Source: Cymbomonas tetramitiformis
Taxonomy: Eukaryota > Chlorophyta > Pyramimonadophyceae > Pyramimonadales > Pyramimonadaceae
Assembly (NCBI GenBank): GCA_001247695.2
Contig: LGRX02035078.1
Location: 1-64,000, forward strand
DNA length: 64,000 bases
Direction: 5' to 3'
A program made the position numbers and the translations under genes. The notes under the pieces were generated by a model. It did not search any database, had not been told where the DNA came from, and saw only the letters and a list, made by a program, of their open reading frames with translations. Shown here one piece after another: positions 28,701 through 38,347 of the stretch. Position 1 is the first letter of the stretch; the number at the start of each line of letters is the position of its first letter.

Positions 28701-28922
28701 GGACTGAAGGGGCACCATCCCCACACCACTGGAGTTGAAGGGGCACCATCCCCATACCACTGGAGCTGAAGGGGCACCATCCCCATATCACTGGAGCTGG
28801 AGGGGCACCATACCCGTATCACTGGAGCTGGAGGGGCACCATCCCTAAGACTGGTGTGACAGACTGAAGGGGCACCACACCCGAGAACTGGCATTAGCTA
28901 GACAGTCACCCTTTAGAAGGGG
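28701..28922 (+). repeat. Copia Z 3' UTR: six PPT-like repeats and the polypurine tract
   Basis: About 32-bp units, GAAGGGGCACCATCCCC...ACTGGAGCT, precede the tract AGAAGGGG at 28915-28922. Confidence 0.75.
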
Positions 28923-29357
28923 TATTGGAATCTGCAGTGTCTGCTGATCAGTTTGGTGTAAAGCATAACTGTACAGTAGTCAGGATGCTCAAACCCTGAA
29001 GAAACCCTAAAGAAACCCTATGAAACCCTTAGATCTAGATCTGTAGATCTGCTGAACTAATCGTGGCCGTTGGATCATATGATGACCATCGGCAAGACAC
29101 AGTGTGTAATAGCTCGCGGCCCATCTTCTGATAGTGGGCCTGAGAGTTCATCGGCCCATCGTAGGCGTGTCACTGCAGTCGTTATGAACTCGACAGTGAC
29201 ATGTCAGACTCTAATTCGTGAACTTTCACTTAGACTGCCCAATCAGTAATGATTGGGCGCTAATGTTCGTGGCGTTTCAAGCTGCGAACTGGTATATCTT
29301 TTGAGAATGAAAGTTTACGCTCGCTTTTTGCAAACTACCCACCGCTGAATTCCAACA
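28923..29357 (+). repeat. Copia Z 3' LTR
   Basis: 435 bp, TATTGGAATCTGCAG to GAATTCCAACA. Confidence 0.85.
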
Positions 29358-29586
29358 GTGGGGGCCAAAGGGCGACGTGAATGACGATGCCTGTCATCCA
29401 TCAAGGTGGGAGCCATGCATTCGCTGTTGGGAAGGCTGCGAGGGTGCCATCCGCTGAGGAATCAGCCGAGAAACTGCCTGAAGCTGACATCTGATATAAT
29501 CAACAAACACCACGGGCGTCGATCTGGGAACCTCCACTGCCCAATCTACTCCCCCCACATTCAGTGTCCAGCATGGGGCTACTTAC

Positions 29587-29655
29587 AGAGATCCCAGAGG
29601 GAGCTGGCCAAGCTGTGAAGGAATGGTGCCATTCAAGGAGCTGGAATATAAACTT
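29587..29655 (-). CDS. LRR exon (69 bp)
   Basis: Core SSSLNGTIPSQLGQLPLG. It is one codon short near its 3' end; splice sites are kept. Confidence 0.7.
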
Positions 29656-30027
29656 CTGTGCGAGTCCCCACCCATAAACAAACAAAACCCATGCCTGAGT
29701 TCTCTAGCCTTGCTCCATCCTTACCGCAACCTTCATCCATCCAAAATAAGTAAGGTAGGGAATCGAGTGGAGGGGATCATCGCAGCTGTTAAACACAGAA
29801 CAGGTCAACGGGCGACGTTAATGCTGACGCCTGTCATCCATCAAGGTGGGAGCCATGCATTCGCTGTTGGGAACCCTGCGGGGGTGTCATCCGCAGCAGC
29901 ATCGTCCGAGAAATTGCTTGAAGCTGCCATCTGATATAATCAACAACAACCACTGGCGTCGATCTGGGAGCCATCCACTGCCCAATCAACTCCCCCCACA
30001 CTGTCTACGATACATGGGGCTACTTAC

Positions 30028-30099
30028 AGATAAGTCAGAGCAGTGAGCTGGCTAAGCTGTGAAGGAATGATGCCGGTCAAGGAGTTGCTCTGTGCAACT
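30028..30099 (-). CDS. LRR exon (72 bp)
   Basis: Core SNSLTGIIPSQLSQLTAL. Donor GTAAGT, acceptor CAG. Confidence 0.75.
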
Positions 30100-30444
30100 C
30101 TGTGTGATCCCCCATCCGACCATAAACCGGGCCAATGCCTGAGTTCTCAAGCCGCCATCCTTACCGCAACCTTCATCCATCCAAAATAAGTAAGGAGAGC
30201 AATCGGGTGGAGGGGACGGTCGCGGCTGTCAAACACAAAACAGGTGGGGGCCAAGTGGGCGACATGAATCCTGACGCCTGTCATCCAACAAGGTGGGGCC
30301 CATTCCCTGTTGAAAATGTTGCGAACGACCCGAAGCTGCCATGTGATAAAATCAACAACTGCCATTTGGGAGCGTCCATTTGGGAGCCAGTCACTGCCCA
30401 ATCAACTCCCCCCACATTCAGTGTCCAGCATTGGGGCTACTCAC

Positions 30445-30519
30445 AGAGCGTTCAGAGCAGTGAGCTGGCCAAGCTCTGAAGGCAACGTTCCGGTCAAGGA
30501 GTTGCTTGACCGGAAATAC
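30445..30519 (-). CDS. LRR exon (75 bp)
   Basis: Core SNSLTGTLPSELGQLTAL with one extra codon before it. Donor GTGAGT. Confidence 0.7.
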
Positions 30520-30884
30520 CTGTGCGAGTCCCCGCCCATTAACAAGCAACCCAATGCCTGAGTTCTCCAGCCGCCATCCTCACCGCAACCTTCATCCATC
30601 CAAAATAAATAAGGAGAGCAATCGGGTGGAGGGCCGCAGCTGTCAAACCCAAAACAGGTGGGCGCCAATGGGCGACGTGAATCCTGACGCCTGTCATTCA
30701 TCAAGGTGGGAGGCATGCATTCGCTGTGGGGAAGGCTGCGAGGGTGTCATCCGCAGCGCCATCGTCCGAGAAATTGCCTGAAGCTGCCATCTGATATCAT
30801 AAAAAACCACGGGCATTCATTTGAGAGCCATCCACTGTCCAATCTACTCCCCTTATAGTGTCTAACATTCATGGGGCTACTTAC

Positions 30885-30947
30885 AGGTTTCTCATGGTAA
30901 TGAGCTGGGTAAGCTGTGAAGGAATGGTTCCAGAGATCTGTAAATAC
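30885..30947 (-). CDS. LRR exon (63 bp, shortened)
   Basis: Core ISGTIPSQLTQLITM. Three codons of the NSL segment are deleted; frame and splice sites are kept. Confidence 0.65.
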
Positions 30948-31085
30948 CTGTGCACTCCCCCAACCATAAACAAACAAAACCATTGCCTGAGTTCTCCAGC
31001 CACCATCCTTCCTGCGACCTTCATCCATCCAAAATAAGTAAGGAGAGCAATCGGGTTGAGGGGACAGGCGCGGCTGAAAACACAA

Positions 31086-31435
31086 AACTGGCGGCGCCTG
31101 TCATCCATCACGAATAAGTAAGGAGAGCAATCAGGTGGAGGAGACAGCCGCGGCTGAAAACACGAAACTGGTGGCGCCTGTCATCCATCACGAATCAGTA
31201 AGGGTTCGCAATCAGGTGGAGGAGACAGCCGCGGCTGAAAACACAAAACTGACGGCGCCTGTCATCCATCACGAATAAGTAAGGGTTCGCAATCAGGTGG
31301 AGGAGACAGCCGCGGCTGAAAACACAAAACTGGCGGCGCCTGTCATCCATCACGAATCAGTAAGGGTTCGCTATCAGGTGGAGGAGACAGTCGTGGCTGA
31401 AAACACAAAACTGGCGGCGCCTGTCACCCATCAAG
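31086..31435. repeat. 81-bp tandem repeat, about 5 units, within an LRR intron
   Basis: The unit runs from GAATAAGTAAGGGTTCGCAA to CGCCTGTCATCCATCAC. Each unit contains the intron acceptor-side motif GGTGGAG...CTGAAAACACAAAACTGG. It makes this intron about 280 bp longer than its neighbours. Confidence 0.85.
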
Positions 31436-31614
31436 GTGGGAGCCCTGCATTCGCTGTTGGGAAGGCTGCGAGGGTGTCATCCACATTAACATGGTCCAGG
31501 GAATTGCCCGACGCTGCCGTCTGATATAATAAAAAACCGTGTGCGTCCATTTGGGAGCCAGTCACTGATCAATCTACTCCCCCCACCGTGTCTAGCATGG
31601 GGCTAGCTACTTAC

Positions 31615-31686
31615 AAATGTAGAATGGCAGTGAGCTGGTAAAACTCTGAAGGCAACGTTCCGGTCAAGGAGTTGTAATATAAATTC
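31615..31686 (-). CDS. LRR exon (72 bp)
   Basis: Core YNSLTGTLPSEFYQLTAI. Donor GTAAGT. First exon of the first 1354-bp duplicated block. Confidence 0.75.
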
Positions 31687-32067
31687 CTGTGCGAGTTCCC
31701 AACCATAAACAAACAAAACCCATGCCTGAGTTCTCCAGCCGCCATCCTTCTTAACGCAACCTTCATCCATCCAAAATAAGTAAGGGACGCCATCACGTGG
31801 AGAAGACGGTCGCGGCTGTCAAACACAAAACAGGTGGGGGCCAAGTGGGCGACGTGAATCCTGACGCCTGGCATTCATCAAGGTGGGAGCCATGCATTCA
31901 CCGTTGGGAAGGTTGCAAGGGTGCCATCCAAAGGGGCATCGTCCGAGAAATTCCCTGAATCTGCCATCTGTTATAATCAACAACAACCACTGTGCATTGA
32001 TTCTGGGAGCCAGTCACTGCCCAATCAACTCCCCCCACATTCAGTGTCCAGCATTGGGGCTACTCAC

Positions 32068-32139
32068 AGATAAGTCATAGCAGTGAGCTGGCCAAGCTCT
32101 GAAGGAATGGGACCATTCAAGGAGTTGCTCATTAAATTC
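32068..32139 (-). CDS. LRR exon (72 bp)
   Basis: Core SNSLNGPIPSELGQLTAM. Donor GTGAGT. Paralogue of the exon at 33422. Confidence 0.75.
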
Positions 32140-32519
32140 CTGTGCCATTCCCCACCCGTTAACAAGCAACCCAATGCCTGAGTTCTCCAGCCGCCATCCT
32201 TCTTAACGCAACCTTCATCCATCCAAAATAAGTAAGGGACGCCATCAGGTGGTGAAGACGGTCGCGGCTGTCAAACACAAAACAGGTGGGGGCCAAGTGG
32301 GCGACGTGAATCCTGACGCCTGTCATCCATCAAGGTGGGAGCCATGCATTCGCTGTTGGGACGGCTGCGAGGGTGCCATCCGCAGCGTCATCGTCCGAGG
32401 CACTGCCCAAATCTGCCATCTGATATCATCAACAACAACCAATGTGCGTCGATTCTGGGAGCCATCCACTGCCCCATCTATTCCCCCCACATTCAGTGTC
32501 CAGCATTGGGGCTACTCAC

Positions 32520-32591
32520 AGATATTTCATAGCAGTAAGCTGGCCAAGCTGTGAAGGAATGGGGCCATTCAAGGAGTTGCTCGCTAAATAC
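32520..32591 (-). CDS. LRR exon (72 bp)
   Basis: Core SNSLNGPIPSQLGQLTAM. Donor GTGAGT. Paralogue of the exon at 33874. Confidence 0.75.
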
Positions 32592-32968
32592 CTGTGCCAT
32601 TCCCCAACCATTAACAAACAAAACCCATGCCTGAGTTCTCCAGCCACCATCCTTACCGCAACCTTCATCCATCCAAAATAAGTAAGGAGAGCAATCGGGT
32701 GGAGGGGATGGTCGCAGCTGTCAAACACAAAACAGGTGGCGGCCAAAAGGCGACGTGAATCCTGACGCCTATCATTCATCAAGGTGGGAGCCATGCATTC
32801 ACCGTTGGGAAGCTTGCGAGGGTGCCATCCAAAGTGGCATCGTCCGAGAAATTGCCTGAATCTGCCATCTATCTGATATAATCAACAACAACCACTGTGC
32901 ATTGATTCTGGGAGCCATCCACTACCCCATCAACTCCCCCCACAGTGTCTAACATTGAGGCTACTTAC

Positions 32969-33040
32969 CCATAAGTCATAGCAGCGAGCTGGCCAAGCTG
33001 TGAAGGAATGGTTCCGGTCAAGGAGTTGTAATATAAATTC
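32969..33040 (-). CDS. LRR exon (72 bp)
   Basis: Core YNSLTGTIPSQLGQLAAM. Donor GTAAGT. Start of the second 1354-bp block. Confidence 0.75.
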
Positions 33041-33421
33041 CTGTGCGAGTTCCCAACCATAAACAAACAAAACCCATGCCTGAGTTCTCCAGCCGCCATC
33101 CTTCTTAACGCAACCTTCATCCATCCAAAATAAGTAAGGGACGCCATCACGTGGAGAAGACGGTCGCGGCTGTCAAACACAAAACAGGTGGGGGCCAAGT
33201 GGGCGACGTGAATCCTGACGCCTGGCATTCATCAAGGTGGGAGCCATGCATTCACCGTTGGGAAGGTTGCAAGGGTGCCATCCAAAGGGGCATCGTCCGA
33301 GAAATTCCCTGAATCTGCCATCTGTTATAATCAACAACAACCACTGTGCATTGATTCTGGGAGCCAGTCACTGCCCAATCAACTCCCCCCACATTCAGTG
33401 TCCAGCATTGGGGCTACTCAC

Positions 33422-33493
33422 AGATAAGTCATAGCAGTGAGCTGGCCAAGCTCTGAAGGAATGGGGCCATTCAAGGAGTTGCTCATTAAATTC
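33422..33493 (-). CDS. LRR exon (72 bp)
   Basis: Core SNSLNGPIPSELGQLTAM. Donor GTGAGT. Confidence 0.75.
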
Positions 33494-33873
33494 CTGTGCC
33501 ATTCCCCACCCGTTAACAAGCAACCCAATGCCTGAGTTCTCCAGCCGCCATCCTTCTTAACGCAACCTTCATCCATCCAAAATAAGTAAGGGACGCCATC
33601 AGGTGGTGAAGACGGTCGCGGCTGTCAAACACAAAACAGGTGGGGGCCAAGTGGGCGACGTGAAGCCTGACGCCTGTCATCCATCAAGGTGGGAGCCATG
33701 CATTCGCTGTTGGGACGGCTGCAAGGGTGCCATCCGCAGCGTCATCGTCCGAGGCACTGCCCAAATCTGCCATCTGATATCATCAACAACAACCAATGTG
33801 CGTCGATTCTGGGAGCCATCCACTGCCCCATCTATTCCCCCCACATTCAGTGTCCAGCATTGGGGCTACTCAC

Positions 33874-33945
33874 AGAAATTTTATAGCAGTAAGCTGGCCA
33901 AGCTGTGAAGGAATGGGGCCATTCAAGGAGTTGCTCGCTAAATAC
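33874..33945 (-). CDS. LRR exon (72 bp)
   Basis: Core SNSLNGPIPSQLGQLTAI. Donor GTGAGT. Confidence 0.75.
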
Positions 33946-34322
33946 CTGTGCCATTCCCCAACCATTAACAAACAAAACCCATGCCTGAGTTCTCCAGCCA
34001 CCATCCTTACCGCAACCTTCATCCATCCAAAATAAGTAAGGAGAGCAATCGGGTGGAGGGGACGGTCGCAGCTGTCAAACACAAAACAGGTGGCGGCCAA
34101 AAGGCGACGTGAATCCTAACGCCTATCATTCATCAAGGTGGGAGCCATGCATTCACCGTTGGGAAGCTTGCGAGGGTGCCATCCAAAGTGGCATCGTCCG
34201 AGAAATTGCCTGAATCTGCCATCTATCTGATATAATCAACAACAACCACTGTGCATTGATTCTGGGAGCCATCCACTGCCCCATCAACTCTCCCCACAGT
34301 GTCTAACATTGAGGCTACTTAC

Positions 34323-34394
34323 ACATAAGTCATAGCAGCGAGCTGGCCAAGCTGTGAAGGAATGGTTCCGGTCAAGGAGTTTTGGTAAGAGTTC
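34323..34394 (-). CDS. LRR exon (72 bp)
   Basis: Core QNSLTGTIPSQLGQLAAM. Donor GTAAGT. Start of the first roughly 970-bp block. Confidence 0.75.
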
Positions 34395-34760
34395 CTGTGC
34401 CATTCCCCACCCATTAACAAGCAACCCAATGCCTGAGCTCTCCAGCCGCCATCCTTACCGCAACCTTCATCAAAATGAGGGAAGTAATCGGGTGGAGGGA
34501 GCGGTCGCGGCTGTAAATGCCCAAAACAGGTGGGGGCCAATGGGCGACGTGAATGATGATGCCTGTCATCCATCAAGGTGGGAGCCATGCATTCGCTGTT
34601 GGGAATGTTGTGAGGGTGTCATCCGCAGCGTCATCGTCCTGGCAACTGCCCGCGGCTGCCATCTGATGCAATCAGCAACAAGCAAAGGCATCCATTTGGG
34701 AGCCAGTCACTGCCCAATCAACTCCCCCCACATTCAGTGTCCAGCATTGGGGCTACTCAC

Positions 34761-34832
34761 AGATAAGTCATAGCAGCGAGCTGGCCAAGCTCTGAAGGAA
34801 TGGGGCCATTCAAGGAGTTACGATAAAAATCC
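34761..34832 (-). CDS. LRR exon (72 bp)
   Basis: Core RNSLNGPIPSELGQLAAM. Donor GTGAGT. Confidence 0.75.
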
Positions 34833-35025
34833 CTGTGCCATTCCCCACCCATTAACAAGCAACCCAATGCCTGAGCTCTCCAGCCGCCATCCTTTACGCA
34901 ACCTTCATCCATCCAAAATAAGTAAGGAAGGCAATCGAGTGGAGGGATGGTCGCAGCTGTTAAAGACATAACAGGTGGGGCCAACAGGCGACGTGAGTGT
35001 TGGCGTCGATAATTGGGTTACTTAC

Positions 35026-35097
35026 AGATAAGTCACAGCAGCGAGCTGGCCAAGCTCTGAAGGAATGGGGCCATTCAAGGAGTTGTAATAAAAGTTC
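35026..35097 (-). CDS. LRR exon (72 bp)
   Basis: Core YNSLNGPIPSELGQLAAV. Donor GTAAGT. Short introns (about 194 bp) flank it. Confidence 0.75.
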
Positions 35098-35291
35098 CTG
35101 TGCCATTCCCCCCATTAACAAACAAAACCCATGCCTGAGTTCTCCAGCCTCCATCCTTACCGCAACCTTCATCCATCCAAAATAAGTAAGGTAGGCAATC
35201 GGGTGGACGGGATGGTCGCAGCTGTTAAAGACATAACAGGTGGGGGCCGATGGGCGACGTGAGTGTTGGCGTCTATAATTGGGCTACTTAC

Positions 35292-35363
35292 AGATAAGTC
35301 ACAGCAGTGAGCTGGCCAAGCTGTGAAGGAATGGTTCCGGTCAAGGAGTTTTGGTAAGAGTTC
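35292..35363 (-). CDS. LRR exon (72 bp)
   Basis: Core QNSLTGTIPSQLGQLTAV. Donor GTAAGT. Start of the second roughly 970-bp block. Confidence 0.75.
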
Positions 35364-35729
35364 CTGTGCCATTCCCCACCCATTAACAAGCAACCCAATG
35401 CCTGAGCTCTCCAGCCGCCATCCTTACCGCAACCTTCATCAAAATGAGGGAAGTAATCGGGTGGAGGGAGCGGTCGCGGCTGTAAATGCCCAAAACAGGT
35501 GGGGGCCAATGGGCGACGTGAATGATGATGCCTGTCATCCATCAAGGTGGGAGCCATGCATTCGCTGTTGGGAATGTTGTGAGGGTGTCATCCGCAGCGT
35601 CATCGTCCTGGCAACTGCCCGCGGCTGCCATCTGATGCAATCAGCAACAAGCAAAGGCATCCATTTGGGAGCCAGTCACTGCCCAATCAACTCCCCCCAC
35701 ATTCAGTGTCCAGCATTGGGGCTACTCAC

Positions 35730-35801
35730 AGATAAGTCATAGCAGCGAGCTGGCCAAGCTCTGAAGGAATGGGGCCATTCAAGGAGTTACGATAAAAATC
35801 C
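35730..35801 (-). CDS. LRR exon (72 bp)
   Basis: Core RNSLNGPIPSELGQLAAM, the same as the exon at 34761. Confidence 0.75.
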
Positions 35802-35995
35802 CTGTGCCATTCCCCACCCATTAACAAGCAACCCAATGCCTGAGCTCTCCAGCCGCCATCCTTTACGCAACCTTCATCCATCCAAAATAAGTAAGGAAGG
35901 CAATCGAGTGGAGGGGATGGTCGCAGCTGTTAAAGACATAACAGGTGGGGCCAACAGGCGACGTGAGTGTTGGCGTCGATAATTGGGTTACTTAC

Positions 35996-36067
35996 AGATA
36001 AGTCACAGCAGCGAGCTGGCCAAGCTCTGAAGGAATGGGGCCATTCAAGGAGTTGTAATAAAAGTTC
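35996..36067 (-). CDS. LRR exon (72 bp)
   Basis: Core YNSLNGPIPSELGQLAAV, the same as the exon at 35026. Confidence 0.75.
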
Positions 36068-36263
36068 CTGTGCCATTCCCCCCCCATTAACAAACAAAAC
36101 CCATGCCTGAGTTCTCCAGCCTCCATCCTTACCGCAACCTTCATCCATCCAAAATAAGTAAGGTAGGCAATCGGGTGGACGGGATGGTCGCAGCTGTTAA
36201 AGACATAACAGGTGGGGGCCGATGGGCGACGTGAGTGTTGGCGTCTATAATTGGGCTACTTAC

Positions 36264-36335
36264 AGATAAGTCACAGCAGTGAGCTGGCCAAGCTGTGAAG
36301 GAAGGGTTCCAGTCAAGGAGCTGGACTGAAAATTC
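36264..36335 (-). CDS. LRR exon (72 bp), most 5' in the gene seen
   Basis: Core SSSLTGTLPSQLGQLTAV. Donor GTAAGT. Upstream, intron-like unit sequence breaks off near 36392 and reappears at about 36547-36750 without an exon. Confidence 0.7.
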
Positions 36336-36750
36336 CTGTGCCATTCCCCAACCATTAACAAACAAACAAATGCCTGAGTTCTCAAGCCGCCATTCCTTGC
36401 TATTTGTTCCACCATCACTGTTACGGGGTCGTCCGTTGTTGTTAGTTAGGGTTGTTTGCTATTTATGGGCGTTTAGGGGTTTCCTTTTAGCGGACTGATC
36501 TCTAGACGCGTGCATGTATAAACATCATTGTTATACGAAAAATCCCTACCTTGATCAACCCGAAATAAGCAAGGTAAGCAAGCGGGTGGAGGGGATGATC
36601 GCAGCTGTAAAACACAAAACAAGTCGGGGCCAATAGGCGACGTGAATGCTGCCGCCTGTCATCCATGAGGGTGGGAGCCATTCGGTGTTGGAACGTTGAA
36701 AGTGGCATCTGCAGCGACATGGTCCGAGGACCTGCCGGAAGCTGCCAATT

Positions 36751-37989
36751 ACCGTTTATTAAGCATGCATGCAAGGGTTAATTGCAGTTAGTATGGAGGT
36801 CTTACTCCGAGCTCGGGCAACACCTACTGACTGAGGTTTCTAGGAAGCTTAGACCCACTTTCAAAGATGGAGAGCTCAAGCAGGAATGCCGTTTGAGTTC
36901 CAGCAGCCTTGAAACTGGTTTTGTCCCCAAAGCTGGAACACACAAGCCACCAAAGCAATCAAAAAGCTAGAGGTAAATGATGAATCGCGGAAGAGAGGGG
37001 CCTTCAGATCAAAATGATATCGAGAAAGATAAAGGCTCTCCGCTTAGAACTCTATCCCTGATGAGGTGAAACTCCGGAGAGGGGGCGCGAGCCTCAGAAT
37101 CCATCAGATTCATTTGAGGATTAGTGTCAGGACTGGTGGACACAAATCCACCGGATTCATCTGATCCATTTGAGGACTGCGATGACCATCCATTGGTCAC
37201 ACGATTGGATGCAGTCCTCTCATCAGAAGAAGAGAAAAGAAAAGAACGCTCATTCTGAAGAAGGATCAGAGTCATCTCCGATTAGATTTTCAAAATTTTC
37301 TCCGTCTGCTGGTTGCACAAGGACTCTCTTGAGTTCTACATTCAAAAGTGCAGCCTGGATTCGGACAATGACACAGAGGAGTTCCATACCCGGGCAACTG
37401 CTGCAGCCCATAACTTTCAGAACAATTCTGAATTCCCTGGGGTTGACGAGGCCCTGTTGGAGCTCACCAAACTCGTTCAGCCGGTTTCAAGATATGAACG
37501 ATTGAAACATTCTTTTAAGTATGATTAAGTGTGGGCAGAGTGTGAAGTATCTTGAACATGACTTCCTCGTTACTTGCTTTGCCGTTTTTGTACAGCTCAG
37601 TTTTTTACCCCGTGTTTGCCATACCCTGAGGATCCCTGACGTGTAGGAGGCTCCTCAATTGCTGCAGTCCTTGAAAGAAGGGCAGACCGCTGCTGTCCGG
37701 CTCAGCAAGGTCAAGATGGCAGTGACGGCGTCACCACTCCGGTGGAGGCAGAAGATGATCAACTCCAGCCGTCCCTTGGCCCGGTGGTACACGGCCCTCC
37801 CGGGACAAGCAAGGGGAGGTACTTCCCGTACTGATAAAGAAGGTGGCCAACGCCTTCGTCAAGGATGAGAACCGGATCAAGGTGTCCAAGCTGAGGATGG
37901 TCCCCCACCAAACGCCAACGCTACTCAAGTTGGCATTATCAGTAAGCAGCCTGGGCCACTGGTCTGCCTACCGCGAGGTGTTGAGGATA
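36751..37989. other. Unassigned region between LRR array and LINE
   Basis: It contains short open frames. One on the plus strand (37313-37528) ends ALLELTKLVQPVSRYERLKH and one on the minus strand (37009-37275) is Ser-rich; neither has a domain I recognise. A plus-strand stretch at about 37830-37990 reads LIKKVANAFVKDENRIKVSK and could be a host or older-element exon. The LINE inserted at 37998/37999. Confidence 0.35.
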
Positions 37990-38347
37990 TGATCACCGGG
38001 GCAAAAAAACGGTCGTTAGAAAATTAGTTCCAGTGATTCTTTGTGGGATATTTTTCAAATATCTTACGACAGCTACGACCAGCGACACACAAGAAGAGGA
38101 AGAGAAGACAGGTGCGCGAAAGGTACGGGCCCACGCTGTCGATTTTCCGCCGGCACGGGGCACTTTTCCTGCAGTGCAGAGGCGAAAGCACCCCGAAATT
38201 CACTCGAAAACTCACATAAGCAGGAAAAACAGAGATGGGATTCACTTTTTTTACACACCCAGAAAAAAACGAGAGGTTCGGGAATTATTTCCAGACGAAA
38301 AACGTGAAAAAAAGGAGACCCGGAAGAAGCTCGAGCGGTCACGGAAG

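Larger units (their letters stand above)
26128..29357 (+). mobile_element. Copia Z: gag-only, non-autonomous copia element
   Basis: LTRs 26128-26574 and 28923-29357, with 5-bp duplication GTGGG on both sides, inserted in an LRR-gene intron opposite to gene direction. It has gag and the start of protease, but no integrase, RT or RNase H. The LTRs differ by a 12-nt gap and about six substitutions by eye, so it is older than copia Y. It would depend on an autonomous relative such as copia Y for enzymes. Confidence 0.9.
24531..36750 (-). other. Multi-exon LRR gene, one 24-residue LRR per exon
   Basis: At least 21 exons, most exactly 72 bp, lie on the minus strand. Each is bounded by a (T/C)G-GCACAG-type acceptor and a GTAAGT or GTGAGT donor and split in the same codon phase (CT|G, Leu). 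The exons encode repeats like NSLTGTIPSQLGQLTAM, the plant LxGxIP class, which builds extracellular ligand-binding or polygalacturonase-inhibitor-like solenoids. The introns (about 195-380 bp, longer where repeats expanded) are themselves homologous, so the gene grew by unit duplication. Copia Z interrupts one intron. I see no signal peptide exon on the 5' side (36.4-38 kb). Frames stay intact across exons, which argues for function or recent duplication. Confidence 0.75.

Noticed and set aside
34354..34773. Identical 139-codon plus-strand ORFs at 34354 and 35323
   Set aside because: They read antisense through LRR exons and introns. Their identity only reflects the recent block duplication.
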